DNA of 64,000 nt from Tetrahymena thermophila SB210. Lineage: Eukaryota; Ciliophora; Oligohymenophorea; Hymenostomatida; Tetrahymenidae. Each line of letters opens with the position of its first letter. The stretch's first letter is position 1. Below the pieces are notes generated by a model. That model was not told where the DNA came from. It worked only from the letters and a program-made list of their open reading frames with translations, and made no database searches. Position numbers and translations under genes: made by a program. Location: assembly GCF_000189635.1 (NCBI RefSeq), contig NW_002476261.1, positions 1-64,000 of the forward strand, given 5' to 3'. Shown here one piece after another: positions 1 through 13,692 of this stretch.

Positions 1-294
1 CCCAACCCCAACCCCAACCCCAACCCCAACCCCAACCCCAACCCCAACCCCAACCCCAACCCCAACCCCAACCCCAACCCCAACCCCAACCCCAACCCCA
101 ACCCCAACCCCCAACCCCAACCCCAACCCCAACCCCAACCCCAACCCCAACCCCAACCCCAACCCCAACCCCAACCCCAACCCCAACCCCAACCCCAACC
201 CCAACCCCAACCCCAACCCCAACCCCAACCCCAACCCCAACCCCAACCCCAACCCCAACCCCAACCCCAACCCCAACCCCAACCCCAACCCCAA
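1..294. repeat. Telomere, C4A2 repeat tract
   Basis: About 49 head-to-tail CCCCAA units read inward from the first base, so this is a natural chromosome end with the G-rich strand (GGGGTT) running outward. The tract is almost perfectly uniform; one unit at 108-112 has five C residues instead of four. Uniform G4T2 repeats are typical of Tetrahymena, while Paramecium mixes G4T2 and G3T3. The junction with unique DNA (CCCCAAAATTAT) cannot be placed to better than two bases because the flank also starts with AA. Confidence 0.98.
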
Positions 295-834
295 AATTAT
301 TTTTAATATTTGAAAAATGAAAGTATTTTGTTTCAATCATATTTTAAAATATATATTTTATTAATACAAGCATCAATAATTAGCATTTTTTAAATTTATA
401 TTTGCCTGTTTAAAGAATTCATCAAACAAACAGATAAATATTTAATAAAATAATGAGTCTTTATATGTAATATATTTAAATTGACAGACACATAACTTTA
501 TAAAATATTTTATATCAAATATTCACTTTAAAAACTTACTTATATTATTTAATAATAACTTTTATTTTTATTAAAGCACTTCAAATTTTTTTATAAAATA
601 CAGATTTTTTCTCTTCTCATTACTATATTTTATTTACATTACATACTTTAATGGATAAAAAAATTAGTATCAATTTATGAAATTTATAGAGCTAGGAAAA
701 GTTATTTATTTTTAAAAATGAATTAAAAATTTTAAAAAAAGTAATTTGAATCTTTTTAAAAATATTAAATATCAAAAAATAAAACAAATATATTGACAAA
801 ATAGTTTAAAACAATAAATTTATATATCAAATTA
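295..834. other. Subtelomeric AT-rich spacer
   Basis: 540 bp of very AT-rich DNA between the telomere and the stop codon of the first gene. No reading frame with protein-like composition and no repeated subtelomeric motif was seen. It must hold the 3' untranslated region and polyadenylation site of the first gene. Confidence 0.7.
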
Positions 835-3800
835 TCATAACTGCTTCTTTTATTTTTATTCTTATTAGTGTATTTGGTTTTTGGAATATTGCCTTCTTTT
901 TTTGCATTTATTATATAATTTTTTTATTATTAAATATTTTAAGATAATAAATATGAAGGAAATTAGGACAAGAGTAACTAAAAGAATACCTAAAAATAGC
1001 ACTATTGCAGTAATATATGATTAATCACTAAAATAATTATTTTCTTCAGAGATTATTTTAAAGGAATAGCATAGTAAAATAATTATTCCAGATAGACATA
1101 ATAAAGCTTCTCTATTTGTATGTTCTTTAAACTTAAAAGGTTTAAAGTAAAGCAGCAAAATCAAGTAAACTGATAGAATGATAATAGCCAAAAAACCTAT
1201 TGAGTTATTATTAGGAAAAATTAATGAAGTATTAACAATCAGCAATAGTTTGACTAATTATCTCACAAATTCCCAATAGTAGTACGATTAATCATACTCA
1301 TTATATAAACAACCAAATTTATTTATTATTTATCTCTGAGAAAGATTTAATTTATTTTTATTAAGCTATATCAACAAAAAGCCAAACAATAATGGGACAT
1401 AAATTATCAGTAAAGGTATGACAATATAGTAAACAATTTTTATTCTTTCAGGATCATCACATTTAATAGTCAAATCTAATTTCGAAAAACTTCCCATGTT
1501 TTCAAATTCAGCGCAAACTAAGCCATCAATAAGTGCTTAAACAATTTATAGATTAAAGCTATAAATAGAATAAATTACCAATTATAACGTGAAGCTCGAA
1601 TCACATATGTATTGTTAAAAAATAGATTATTTCTATATTTATTTTTAATCTTTTTCAGCAAAATTATCAAGTGGACTGTTTTCTTTTTAAATATCTTCAA
1701 TATCAGCATCTATATTTATATTAATTTTTTATTAATGCAATATAGATTCATCGTTTTATTCTAATGTGCTATGCAAAAAGGTTTAAGCATTAATAGAATT
1801 TCTCACCACTTCCTAATTTAACTAATTAACAGTAAGCTCTCCCTTTATTTCATTATTATTGCTCTCATTAGCTTATTCTTAGCTCAACAAAAATTTTGCT
1901 TAATCCAATTAATTTTCTTTTTTGTTTTTTTTCTATTTTGAAAATATTTAGAATATTTTAGTTATTATCCATTTGATTGAGATGTAAACTAAGATAAAAA
2001 ATATAGGGATCACAGATTAAATTATCATTATCAAATATGGAACACTAAAGAAATCTAAATTTAATTAGATTAAAAGGCACTCAAAGAAGTTAAAGATGCC
2101 ATTTGAGACAGGAGCCCACACATATAAAGTAAATGAAAAAAAGTAACTAACTGAAGAAGGAGATGAAAAAAAAGTACAAATTTTTATTATTAGCAATAAG
2201 AAAAGCATGTACTTTAAATGAACTCCAGCACTTATTCTGTCTTTCAAGTCTTTGTTTTTTTAAATAGATTTGAAACAAAGAAATAGCAGTAAATCTAAAA
2301 TCGCTACTAATAATATACCTGAAAATATAGAAATAATTGTTAAAATCAAATTTTATGTAAAATTTTAACATTCCTAGCATGAGAAAGAGTTACTTCTTGT
2401 GTACAAAGTATTAGACCTAATTTTTTTCCTGTCACACTCAAGACAAAGAGGACCTAAATGAGATTAATAGCATTAACTGTCATCAAATTTTGTTCCACCA
2501 TTGCAGTTCTAAGGAAGGAAAGAACATCTTATTGCTTGAATTTAATAATCTTAGTTATTTTTACTAAAATTTAATGAATTATTGGGTAAATAGTATCCTC
2601 GTTTAAGTTTTGTTATGTTAGCATAGCAAGCTTCAAATTATTGTGGAGGACATTTTGTGCATCTAGTTTAATCTTTATTTAAACTGACTTATAAATTGTT
2701 ACAGTATTTAAAGTACTTGATCTGGTTATTTTGAATTTTTATTTATCCATTTTAACTTTCTTGCTACTTTTAGAGGAATAGCTAAACTAAATTTCCATAA
2801 AGAATGAATTTATATTATTCGGATTAAGAAAAATATGATTCAACTGAAAATAGGAAATAAAAATTATTAGTGTAGTTAAAGGGTAAATCATTAATTAATT
2901 TGAAACTGTTATCTCTTTGATTTTAATATTTGAAATTTAAAAAAATAAAATCTAGCTGCTTATCTTAAATGAACTAAATATAGCTACAAATATTCTGATT
3001 AAAGTTATTTTAGATTTATAATCTTTTATTTAAATTTACATTTTTAGTTTGTAAGTCTTCATATCTTAGAATTGTGCCATCTGTAAACACGAATTCCAAT
3101 TCAAAATAATAAATTTAGTTGATATTTACATCTTTAAGATTAATTTATTACTAATTATAAAAATTTTGTTAACTGAATTCTTTTGGTATATGCTAAAACC
3201 CATCACCTAATTATGGGTTAAACTCTCCAAAACCTATTATATTGATAAATGATATTGGGAAAAAGATGTTATTATCATATTTAACTGATTTATTATTTTC
3301 AAATGAGACTCCTATTAGTTCTTGAGCATATGTATTAATAATAAAGCCGCCACCAATAAAAGCTTCTGAATTTAAAATTTTAACATTCTAAAAATTAAAG
3401 ATAGTTTAAATTTCATAATTTTAAAAATAGATAGCTCCGCCTAGTAATTCTGACTAAGAGTTAGCTATAATAACATTTTTCATATCAAGTTAAAAGTAAA
3501 TAATAAACATTGTTCCACCTGAGCCTTTTGAATAGAAATCTTTGAAATTAGAATTTTTGATATAAATTTTATTAGCTTAAATATATGCAAATCCTCCTTA
3601 ACCTTCAAATTTTACGCTTCTTGCTTAAACTGAGTCTAAATTTAACTCATATATTCCATTCATCTAAAAGATACCCCCAAATTAACCTTAAATAACTCTT
3701 TAACTCTATGATATCACATTTAAGTCAGTAATTTTTAAATTGGTAACATCAAAAATTTATAAAATTCCTCCTAATCCTAAAGATATTTCAGATTATTCAT

Positions 3801-5178
3801 TTATTAAAATGTAGCTGTTCAGCAAATCTAGTTATTACTAATTGCTAAGTTAAATTAGGCCATTTTAAGTTTTTATTTTATTATTTATCTCTAATTAAAG
3901 AGTTAAAATTAAAACATTATTTTTGATAAATATTAATGAGTTGATTCCTTCATAGTCAATATTTTCTGATTTCAAATTAATTTTTGCAAACTAATTTGAA
4001 ATATATTCATTATCAATATATATCAAACTATTCACAATATAACTATCTTTGATAACGAAATTATCAATTATTATCTAAATTTATTTTTCATCATTTGAAT
4101 AGCTATAAATAAGTACGTATTGCTATCTAAAGTTACAATTTTATACAATTAAATTGTCTATTTTGAAGTTATTATCACTATTAATATAAGTCATTATATA
4201 AGGTTGTAAGTAGTTATTATAAACTAGATTTTCCTCAATTAGACTATCTTTCAAATGTAAATTTTGGATATTTATATTGCAATTTTGACCTAAATAGATG
4301 ACTTAAGCCTATAAATTTTTACTTTAAATTTCTAAATTTTCAATACTTAAATTTAAGTTTTATAATTCAAATAATTTCATTTCTCTTAAATATGGCTACA
4401 AGTTAGGAAAAGAACTTAACTCTAAATATATTTAGCCAATTTTTTACTAAAGTTATTCGTTTGTGTTAGATCTATATCTAATAGGTTATATTTCTTCAAA
4501 TATTAGCTTCTTCGTTTAGAATTATCCAAAACTAATTTTTATTTAGACATTGCTTATAGTACATTAAGTAAAAATTTTTAATCCTATAAAAGTAATAGCA
4601 TTTTTTAATTCATTTTCTTAACTATACATGAAAAAGTAATTTTATATTAAGCAACTTTTTAAATTGTCAATAGAAATAACTGATTTAGAAGTGCTATTAG
4701 GATTTTAAGATAAAAATCCTTTTAAAGTAAATATTTTGATTGAGTTAATTATTATATTTTCATTTTAGTATATTTAAATTAATTCGATATTATCTTCACT
4801 CTCTAAATATATTTCTATTTCTTAAATTAATACTTTTAAGTTATAATAGATTTAAAGAAATTTATATTTACTGCTACTTCTAAAAGTAAATTGATCAAAA
4901 AATATTTTTTTAATGGTAACTTCATTAAAATTTAAAATAACAATTTGTGTTTTTGTAGAATGATTTTTTATTTCTAAATCTAAATTAATATTTTGCTCTT
5001 AATTTCCTTCAATCACTATTTAATTTTACTCTATATCACAATAGAATTAAATTTTTTTTTGCAGAAGAATATCTTCTAAGTATTAATCACATATTATAGG
5101 TTCTGCTTCTTAACAATTTATTTTTGTTAAATGAATAATAATGATGATTAAAAATTATTTAATAAACAACTTATTCAT
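835..5178 (-). CDS. Large Cys-rich multi-pass membrane protein (family member 1)
   Basis: A single uninterrupted frame of 1447 codons in the ciliate code, from ATG at 5178 to TGA at 837-835. Residues 1-23 form a signal peptide (hydrophobic run of Ile/Leu ending near INC). Residues of roughly 25-850 are rich in short Ile/Val/Asn strands with turns such as GG-IF and GGAIYF, the look of a right-handed beta-helix (pectin-lyase-like) ectodomain. A Cys-rich block follows (CTKCPP, NCNGG, GPLCLECD, SFSCQEC), then several hydrophobic helices to the C-terminus, broken by a polar Q/N/E loop. The C-terminus is basic and Q-rich. It matches the plus-strand gene at 6131 in architecture and in its Cys block, so the two are paralogues facing head to head. 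Role unknown; probably a surface or secretory-pathway protein. The stop lies only 540 bp from the telomere. Confidence 0.85.
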
Positions 5179-6130
5179 TTATATTATTTTCTTAATTTAC
5201 TTTTTTCCTTTTTACTGATTTATATTTTTCTCTTAACTTTAAATTTTAATTCTCTTCAAATTTGGTATTTTTTTAAAGATTAAAAAATAAAGTTTAAATG
5301 AAAAATCACTCAATAAAGTTTCTTAATTTTATATTTTTAAGCACTCCGTGTTATATTTAAATATTTATGATTTCTTAAAATAATTATTTATCTGCTAGCA
5401 CAAATTAAACTGATTTATTTTTATTATATGGAGTTTAAAGTATTTTTAAAAGTCTGTAATGTGTAATGTATTGCATAGAAAATCTTATTTGCTTATAAAA
5501 GTTAATGATACTATCTAATTGAACTCCGATTTTAATCAATAAATTTATAGTTTTTAATCAGAAAGTTTCTAATTAATTAATTATTTTCTTTTCTTTAAAT
5601 TAGATAAATAAATCTTTTACATTAAATTTATTTAACAGATATAATGAGTGTATTTATTTTATTTTGATTACTTGCCATTACTTATCTAACTTAATTATAT
5701 TTCTTCATAGAAATAATATAGTATGCATGTATAAAATCACTTTTACCATCAATATATATAGAACTTCCTAACATTAAGTTTAATTTACAAATAATTGCAT
5801 TATTATTAAATAGAAACATTTGTTTAAATTTCTTATTTTTTAGCTAAAAATAAAAAATTAATGAAGAGAAAATGTTCTAAAAACTTTAATTTTGATCTAA
5901 TTTTTAATATTAGAAATTTGTATAAAGAGTGATAAGAAATTTTCTAATTATTTTTTTATAAAGAAAAAAGAAATCACTTAAAGTGCTTTTCTTACTTTAA
6001 TTTTGAAAATTTTTAAAAGTCAAAGAATTATTTAAGTAAATACTTTAAAAAATCTTTTATGAAAGAATAATTCATAGGATAAATTTAAAAGTTTTAAATA
6101 TAAAAATAAATTTACAAACTAAAATAAAAA
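5179..6130. promoter_or_regulatory. Shared divergent upstream region of two membrane-protein genes
   Basis: 952 bp of AT-rich DNA between two head-to-head start codons (ATG at 5178 minus, ATG at 6131 plus). It must contain both promoters. No ciliate core-promoter motif could be named and no other gene was seen. Confidence 0.5.
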
Positions 6131-9100
6131 ATGAGGCCATTCCAAAAACAATATAGAATTTTAATATTTTTATTCTTATTTTTAGGTTTACTTTAATGCT
6201 AAGATTGCGATATTTCCATAACTACTTTGTTTACTACTTAAAGTATTAATTTTAGTTGTATTAAAGGTAAAATAATCATAAAAGCATAGAATAATTAAGA
6301 AAAAATTTCACTCAACTTAGAAGTAAAAGATGTGAATATGGGTTATAATATCTAATAAGTTATCTTTAAAGACTTTAAGTTTATACACTTTTAACGCCTT
6401 TCTTTTGTCAATAATTAATACTTATTAAGCAATTTTGAACCTGGCTCTACCTAGCTGTTAGAAATCAATAATTGTTTGTAAGTTGTTGTTGATTAATTCT
6501 TAATACAATAGATTTCTTAATATGATTTTTAGAGCAATCTAATATTAATAAAAGATTCTAGTATAACTATAAATTAAGGAAAAATAGAATACTTTTCTGA
6601 CAAAAATATGTATTCAAATTTATATTTAGATTTTATAAGTATAATAGATAAAAAAAATGATGCAATTGCTGAGTTTAATAATATAAATACTTATATCAAA
6701 TAAGACAGCTAGTTTTCTTATCAAATAAGAATAATGGATATTTAAAGTATTAAAAATATTAAGCTTAGCCAAGTAAAAATCACATTAGATTATAGTAATT
6801 AGATGTGTTAAACCTAGAGCTTTAAGCCAGCTATTTTATTTCTCACAGCTTAAAAAATTCTAGGAAATGTTTAATTAAATGATGTGTACGTCAATATTAG
6901 ATCAAACCAAAATTAAATATTGAATTCTTAGTTGTTATTCTATAGTATCTTTTATATAAATTCTGAATCATTAGAAATACTAAATTTTAATTTAAGCATG
7001 AAAGATACATTCTAAACAATTTTAAGTATAAATCAAGTTTAAGATGTCAAATTTTAGAATTTTATTATGGCTAATACTTAAATCTCTTAATTATTACAAT
7101 CTAAATAGGTGAGATCGATAGTGGAGTTTGGTGGATGTGATAAAATTCAAATTTAAAACATTTTTATTACAAAGGTTAATGTTTAAAACTTTTAGCTTTT
7201 TATGTTCTTAAAAGTTAACGATATTAAAGTTTAAAATATTTTTTTGGGTATTTTTGATTAGCCAAACGATTAAATGAATTATAGTTACCAAGAAAAAGAA
7301 TAAACAGAGAATATATGGGAAGGTATATTGTTAGATTTTTAATTTATAAATACAGTTTTGTTAGAAAATTTGAATGTAAATAAAACACAAATCAAAGGAG
7401 ATCAAAATCTATTATACTTTTAAAATGCTATTTTTGATGAATCGTTTTAAGGTCATGCTAGAATAGAAAACATTAATATAAATCTAAATGGTGATTATAA
7501 CTATTTACATGGAGGTATTTTATCTTCAGAAGATTTACAAAGCATCACTCTTAATCAAATAAATATTCTAATAGAATCAAATCAGAATGATATTAATTTA
7601 AATTAAAAAGCTCTTTTCTCTATCGTTGAAGATAGTGAAGCTGAATTAATGATAAACTAATTTTATATTGAAGTCTTAAATATAGAAAGACATCCCGATT
7701 TTTTAATTAATAGTAATTATGGTGCTGTTTTTTCGGTCTACGGTAGCGAATCTAAAGCTTATTTTAATAAAGTTATAGCTAAAAATATAAGAAATCTAAG
7801 CTCAGGTGGTTTTGGTAATCTTAACTTATCTTTTCTAGAGATTTAAAATAGCTATTTTGAAAATTTATCATCTAAAATAAATGGTGGAGCACTCGATCTT
7901 GTAATTGTACAAAAATTAGCAATAAAAGAATCTTAATTTATCAAATGCCATTCTGATTTATTTGGAGGAGCTATAAATGTCTAAATTTATGATAAAATTT
8001 AAATTGATTACAATTTTTATCAAGTAGAAATTAATGGATGCTCTTCTCTAATTGGAGGAGGTATTATTGGACCTGACTTGATGCAAAATATAAATGGTAT
8101 TTCATATTTCAATAATAGTGCTAGTATTTTTGGAAGTGATTACTGCAACGCAGTAAATTCTTATTAAGTTATCAAAATATTGCAATATAACTAAGAATTT
8201 TAAGATGAAAATATTAGAGATACTAATATTCCTTATTAAATATAATAAGATCTTTCCAATCCAAAAAAACAAGCTATTATAGAATAAGCTTAACCTATGC
8301 AAACCTACTATTTTGGATTATAGCTTTACATAGATGGTGTGCCAATATAAATACCTTCAAACTTCACAGAAATTGAAAAACTATCTTTAACTAGTTTTTT
8401 TAATGGGTAGGGCTATAATTACTTAGATTTATTAAATTTTAGAAGCAAAGATAAAATGTTTTATTTTATGCTTAAGACTCCTTTCTTTTAGTAATAGTTC
8501 ACACCTATTATTAAGGAATTTAAATAATTTTTGGAGATTATATTCTTACAAAGCAATTAATGCTTGGAAGGCTAAATATTTAAAGATGATTTATGTATTT
8601 TCTGCAGTTAAAACACTGTAACAAAGAGAGGTATTAGTAGTAGTATGATTTAAAATGAATGCTTATAATGTTAGGATACTTAAAAAATCAAAGATTGTTA
8701 TGCCTATAAATCATTTTTGAATCCAGGGTATATTAGATATAAGGACTATACAGTTGATACTGATCTCATACAAAAGTGCTCTTATTCTCCTTAAAACTGC
8801 TAAGGCGGTGAATTTTTTGGAAACCAAAGCTGTGCACCATCTTATATAGGCCCAGAATGTCTTGAATGTGAATTTAACTACACAAGAAACAACTCATTTA
8901 ACTGTTACTAGTGTGGCAACGATTAATTTAACAAGGCATTTTTTGCTTTATAATTCATAATCAGTTTGATCTTTTAATGGTTTGTTTACTTGATTATTGA
9001 ACACATTAATGAGTAGAAAATATAGTAATCAGAAAATAATTATATAGATTTAGATTAAATATCATAGAAAACAGAATTGTTGAAGAAGTAAAAGTACGAG

Positions 9101-10132
9101 ATTTTTATTTATTTCAAACTTTTAGTGTTTTACTTGAACATACTTTATTTTAGTTCTTTTTATTAGAAGGATAACTAAATTCTATCAATTTTCTTTAAAT
9201 TTTAAGAAAATATTTACAATCCATTTATTGGTTCTTATTTTAGTTACTTCAAATGTTATCTCATGCAATAATACCCTGAATATTATAGTCCTTCATAGTT
9301 ATAGATTATACTTCTTTCTTTAACACCTTTTATATTAGTTCTCTAACTCATTTTTTCTAAGCTAGCTTTGAGGTCATTTAAATGGATATTTTATGCAATT
9401 AAAAGTTTATACTAAAGAACCTTGTTGTAATACAAATTAATAGACCTACTAGATTATAAATATATGTTAATTCTTTTCTTCTTTAACGTTTTTTATTTCG
9501 GTGTTTAATCCTTAGAATATTTAATTTTAGGTATCTTTTGCTATGATTTTAACCTGTATGGAAATGTTGCTATCAGTGATTTATAAGTCGAATGTAATAA
9601 TGCATAGCGTATTACTTATAGAAATTTTATTTACATTCCATTGATAATATTGTATATAAGTATCCCTTTATCTTTGCTTTCCCTTTTAATATTTCTAAAA
9701 AAGAAAAAGGATAAGAAAATTCTAAATAAAACATATTCAAATATTATATTTTTTTGTTAAGAATATAAATCTGATCATTTATAATGGGAATTCATTAGGC
9801 TTATAATTAGGATAGCTATTTTATTTTCTGTTTATCTGATTATTCCATAAAACAACATAATTGCTTATCCAGTTATTGGTATAATGCTACTTTACTTTTA
9901 TTTTATGGTTAAAATTAAGCCTTACGAGAATAGTTCATATTAAAAAACAGAAAAAATTTTAATAGTGAGTGGGTTGTTAATAATTTTTGGCTGCTTAATT
10001 AATTTTGCTTCAAAATAATTTATTAGTAGTGAGTTCTTTTCCTTCTTAGTCTTAATTACTAATACTTAAGCTTTTGCTTTAATTCTTTATTTATTATATA
10101 AAATGATTTATCCTTTTTTCAAAAAAAATTGA
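6131..10132 (+). CDS. Large Cys-rich multi-pass membrane protein (family member 2)
   Basis: Single exon, 1333 codons, ATG 6131 to TGA 10130-10132. Residues 1-20 are a signal peptide (FLFLFLGLLQCQ). Residues about 25-790 are strand-rich with repeated GG turns (LHGGIL, NGGALD, FGGAIN, IGGGI), consistent with a beta-helix ectodomain. A Cys block covers about 820-935 (CLEGQIF, CIFCS, ECLQCQD, NCQGGEFF, GPECLECE, SFNCYQCG), followed by seven or so hydrophobic segments to the end; the last ones include IIFGCLINFASKQ and SSEFFSFLVLITN, which have close counterparts in the minus-strand neighbour. The shared Cys spacing (NC-GG, C--S--GP-CLEC) and shared C-terminus show common descent with the gene at 835-5178. 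No enzymatic motif is visible. Likely a plasma-membrane or vacuolar protein of unknown role. Confidence 0.87.
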
Positions 10133-11140
10133 TTCTAATTAATTCAAATTGTAAAATCTAAATTTCGTGTTAATTTTTATAAATTTAATTTTAAGCGTTT
10201 TCTATTTGAAATTTCTTAAAGAAAATAATAAAAAAAGTAAATTATAAATATTTCATCTTGAGAAGATAGATTTTTATCAAAAACGACAAATTTTGATTTA
10301 TATTAATTAAATACAGGTATGATTTGTAGTATTAATTATCTATTTATATTCTTCAAATTTATTTTAAAATTTTAGATTTAATTTCAATCGTCTCACGAAG
10401 AGCATTTTTAAATAGTCTAAAAATAAAATTTGATGTATTTAAAGAAAAAGAATAACTGATTTAAATATATCCCTGATAATAAATCAATTAATTTTGATCA
10501 ACTTATTCTTAAAATCCTTTAATTATTTAACAAAAAAATAAACTATTTTAACATAAATTAAATAAATTTACATAATAATTAAATTATAGCTGTTCCTGCA
10601 TTTAAAATATCACAGATTATGATATCATGATTTGTGATATTTCAAATAATTTAGCTAAATTAAAAATTTTTGATATAAAAATATAATTTATTTTTAAAAT
10701 TATAATAAATTTAATTATTAATTAATTTTTATTCTATTATAAAATATATAATCAGATTTTTTAATAAATAAATAAAAAATCTATTTCATAATAAGTGACA
10801 TCCAAACGACTCTTGCTATATTGTTTTTTTGGTCTATGAACTATTATAGAAGATTAGATTTTATATAATATTTTTGACTTACAACTTTCCTTAATGATCT
10901 ATTATTAATTTTATTTTACAAAATTAAGTTTAAAAAATAAAAATTGATTAACTTTTGATTTAAATATTATTTTAATAAGATTAATTAAAAAATTATAATT
11001 AAAATTGAAAGATTTTAAATAAATAAAATTTGATAATAATTTAACTAATAAAAAGATTTATTTATTGATTGATACAAATACTTGTTGAATAAAAAATTAA
11101 GTAAACTTAAAATGAAGATAGATAGATATGAATTGTATAA
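10133..11140. other. Convergent intergenic spacer
   Basis: About 1 kb between two stop codons of convergent genes (TGA 10130-10132 plus; TGA 11143-11141 minus). It is nearly pure A/T apart from a 38-bp palindrome at 10605-10642, listed separately. No gene seen. Confidence 0.7.
10605..10642. repeat. 38-bp palindrome between convergent genes
   Basis: The stretch from AAATATCACA to TGTGATATTT reads almost identically on both strands, centred on ATGATATCAT with no spacer. Each arm differs from its partner at two positions, and in RNA these would be G-U pairs, so a transcript from one strand could fold fully. It sits between two convergent stop codons, so a role in transcript ending or as a replication/chromatin element is possible but unproven. 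Confidence 0.75.
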
Positions 11141-12619
11141 TCAATTTTATATAATTTCAAGAGGGTTAGTTTCTTTGATAGCATTTTTACACATATCATC
11201 AAATTTATCTAAGATTTTTTAGCTATCAAAATTTTCAGGACTCTTAAGTGCTTCAAAAATAAAGAATTCTGCTAGTTTATTTATCATAATAAGATTCATA
11301 GAAACTGTATTTGGAGAGTAGACATCTTTTCTGAGGATCTAGAGTTCTCTTGGTTAAAATAGGGCTGCATCAATGTAATCTACATGATATGTATTTTTCA
11401 TTCTACTAGCAAGAAGTAGATTTTTAGAGTTAGTATTATGAGAGAGCCACTTTGATAGGCCTTCCTTTTATTTATACCATCCAAAATTCTTATTAAAGTT
11501 ATCAGAGGTTAAAACCAAAAAGGGTTTATTAACTTGCCTTTCTATTAAAGGCTTGAATGAAGGTAAATCGAAAATGCTCATGACAGGATCAAGTGCAATA
11601 GTAGCAAAAATTCTGTCATCATCCAATCCACATAAAACTGCTGTTTAGCCTCCATACGAATGTCCACAAATAATAGCTTTATCATTTAATTTTAAGGAAT
11701 TAAAAGCTGTAATTTGTTCTTAATTCTTGAATAATGTTGCTAGTTTATTCTTATCAAAGGCAAAATCTAATACTTATTTGACTTATTCTTTTCTACGAAT
11801 CATTGCTTAATGCATAGCGTTAACAAAATCTAATTCCTTTGGAGGTAATGATATTTTTTCAAGATAATCTTCATCTTTATGCTAGAGTGATATAACTATG
11901 CATCCTTTTGAAGCTAGATCTTTGCAAAAACTGGCTGAATAATTTCTGTTTGAACTCAAACCATGAGAGTAAATAACAATAGGCATTTTCGAGCTTAAAA
12001 TTTTCAGATTTGCATTATTAATTACTCCCATCATTTTTTTAACCATTACCTAACCAGATATTTTTATGAGCCATTTAGGAGGAGCTATTCTAATGCCTAA
12101 CTGTCTTTTAAATATAAAATTAAGAGTATCAAAGTAGCCTGGGTATGGCATATAACTCACATCATATTTCTTTGCATATTTTTCATCAGTAGGATAAAAT
12201 ACTGAAACTTCTGTGCCAGATATTTCTTTGTAGACAAATCCTATATTTTTAAAAGTTCCAGTTGTTAATAACAATCTCAAAACAGGGAAAGTATAATAGA
12301 CAATCATAGACAAAAGAACAAAGGTAAGGCCTGCCATCATATTGTAAGATCTATAACCGTAAGAAATAATGTTATACTCCTATAAAATTATACAAATCTC
12401 AGCAAGAATAACAGTTATAACATTGATTCTTATTCCATCTATTTTATAATACCCAATAAAACAAATAAGAAAAGCCCAAATTGATAAAAATTAGTAGTCA
12501 TCCAAAAACTTCAACCATGGGATATCATTTATAACCTTAGGTTCTGACAACTTAAAGATGCTTAGCATCTAATTGGCAATCAAGATGAATTCAAATCCTC
12601 TTAATTCTTTATCTTTCAT
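11141..12619 (-). CDS. PAF-acetylhydrolase-like lipase with N-terminal membrane segments
   Basis: Single exon, 492 codons, ATG 12619 to TGA 11143-11141. Residues about 42-140 hold several hydrophobic helices; the catalytic part follows. The nucleophile elbow GHSYGG lies at residues 319-324 (Ser321), the likely catalytic Asp is in ALDPVM (Asp344) and the likely His in NTYHVDY (His412). This order and spacing match plasma/type-II platelet-activating-factor acetylhydrolases, alpha/beta hydrolases that remove short or oxidised sn-2 acyl groups from phospholipids. The motif IVIYSHGLSSNRNY upstream, the oxyanion-region HG of that family, supports this. The N-terminal membrane region suggests an anchored enzyme, unlike the secreted mammalian form. 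The family call is firm; substrate is inferred. Confidence 0.88.
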
Positions 12620-13692
12620 TATTTTTTAGGGAGAAAATAAAATTTTTATATTAATTTAAAAATATTAATTATGAATTTTAATTAAATTAATTTGTAAAAT
12701 ATCCGTATCTATTTTCTTTCTTTTTTTATTTATTTATTTATTCTTTTTTCTTTTAGAAGAATTATTCATCAAAAATTAAATGAATTCACAAATCTGATGC
12801 GATATCTATTTATTAAGTAACACAAATATTATATCCATAAATTGAATTCTTTTTATTATCTAAATTAATTAATATTAGGATTTTATTAAGGACTTTAAAA
12901 ATTGTGTGGACCAATTCTGACTGTTATTTATGCAATAAAATGTATATCCTCAAAATAAAAATTAAATAAAATGTAAGCAATTATAAAAATTCAAGCATCT
13001 ATTGCTATTATATAACTTTTTGCAATATTTGAGTTAATGGAAGCCATAGATAGGCAAATAGTTATTTATGACCAAAAGACTCCTTAAAAATATAAAATAT
13101 AATAGAGAATTATCAAAATTATTTCAATAAATTTTTAAAATTATGAATTTATTAAAGTAATTCTAATTATTTAAATAATTTTTTTATCTTATATTAAGTA
13201 AAATGTTCAAATTAACTTTAAAATTGGTTACAATCTATTTAAATTTTATACATCAATTTTTACTGCAATATTTTATAAATTAAGCTCAAAATTAGTTTTT
13301 TAGATGATATTAACATTTTCTGTATGATGTTCTAAAATATATTTTCAAAAATACTATTCTTTTTGCTAATTAGTAAGTAAGATTTGACAAAAAAACAAAA
13401 TTCTTAAAAGCTTAAAAATAAATAACCTTAAATTAATTTAATTGAATATTTTTTTTATTTTACTTAAAAAATTAAAATTATTAAATCCATTTCTAAATTT
13501 AAAGATTAATAATAGTTAGATTTTTTAAAATATTTCTTGCAAAATTTTTAAATAAATTTAGATAAAGAATTTAGTTTTTAAAATATAAATTATTAACAAA
13601 ATTATTTTTGTTTTAAAGAAAATTAATTAATATTTAAAAGATAAAAAAATTTTTTGATATTTAAAATAAATAAATGAATATTTTAGGATTGA
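12620..13692. other. AT-rich intergenic spacer
   Basis: Upstream region of the lipase gene and 3' flank of the next minus-strand gene. From about 13371 it is already part of the tandem duplication described at 13371-15492. No further gene or RNA signal seen. Confidence 0.6.
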
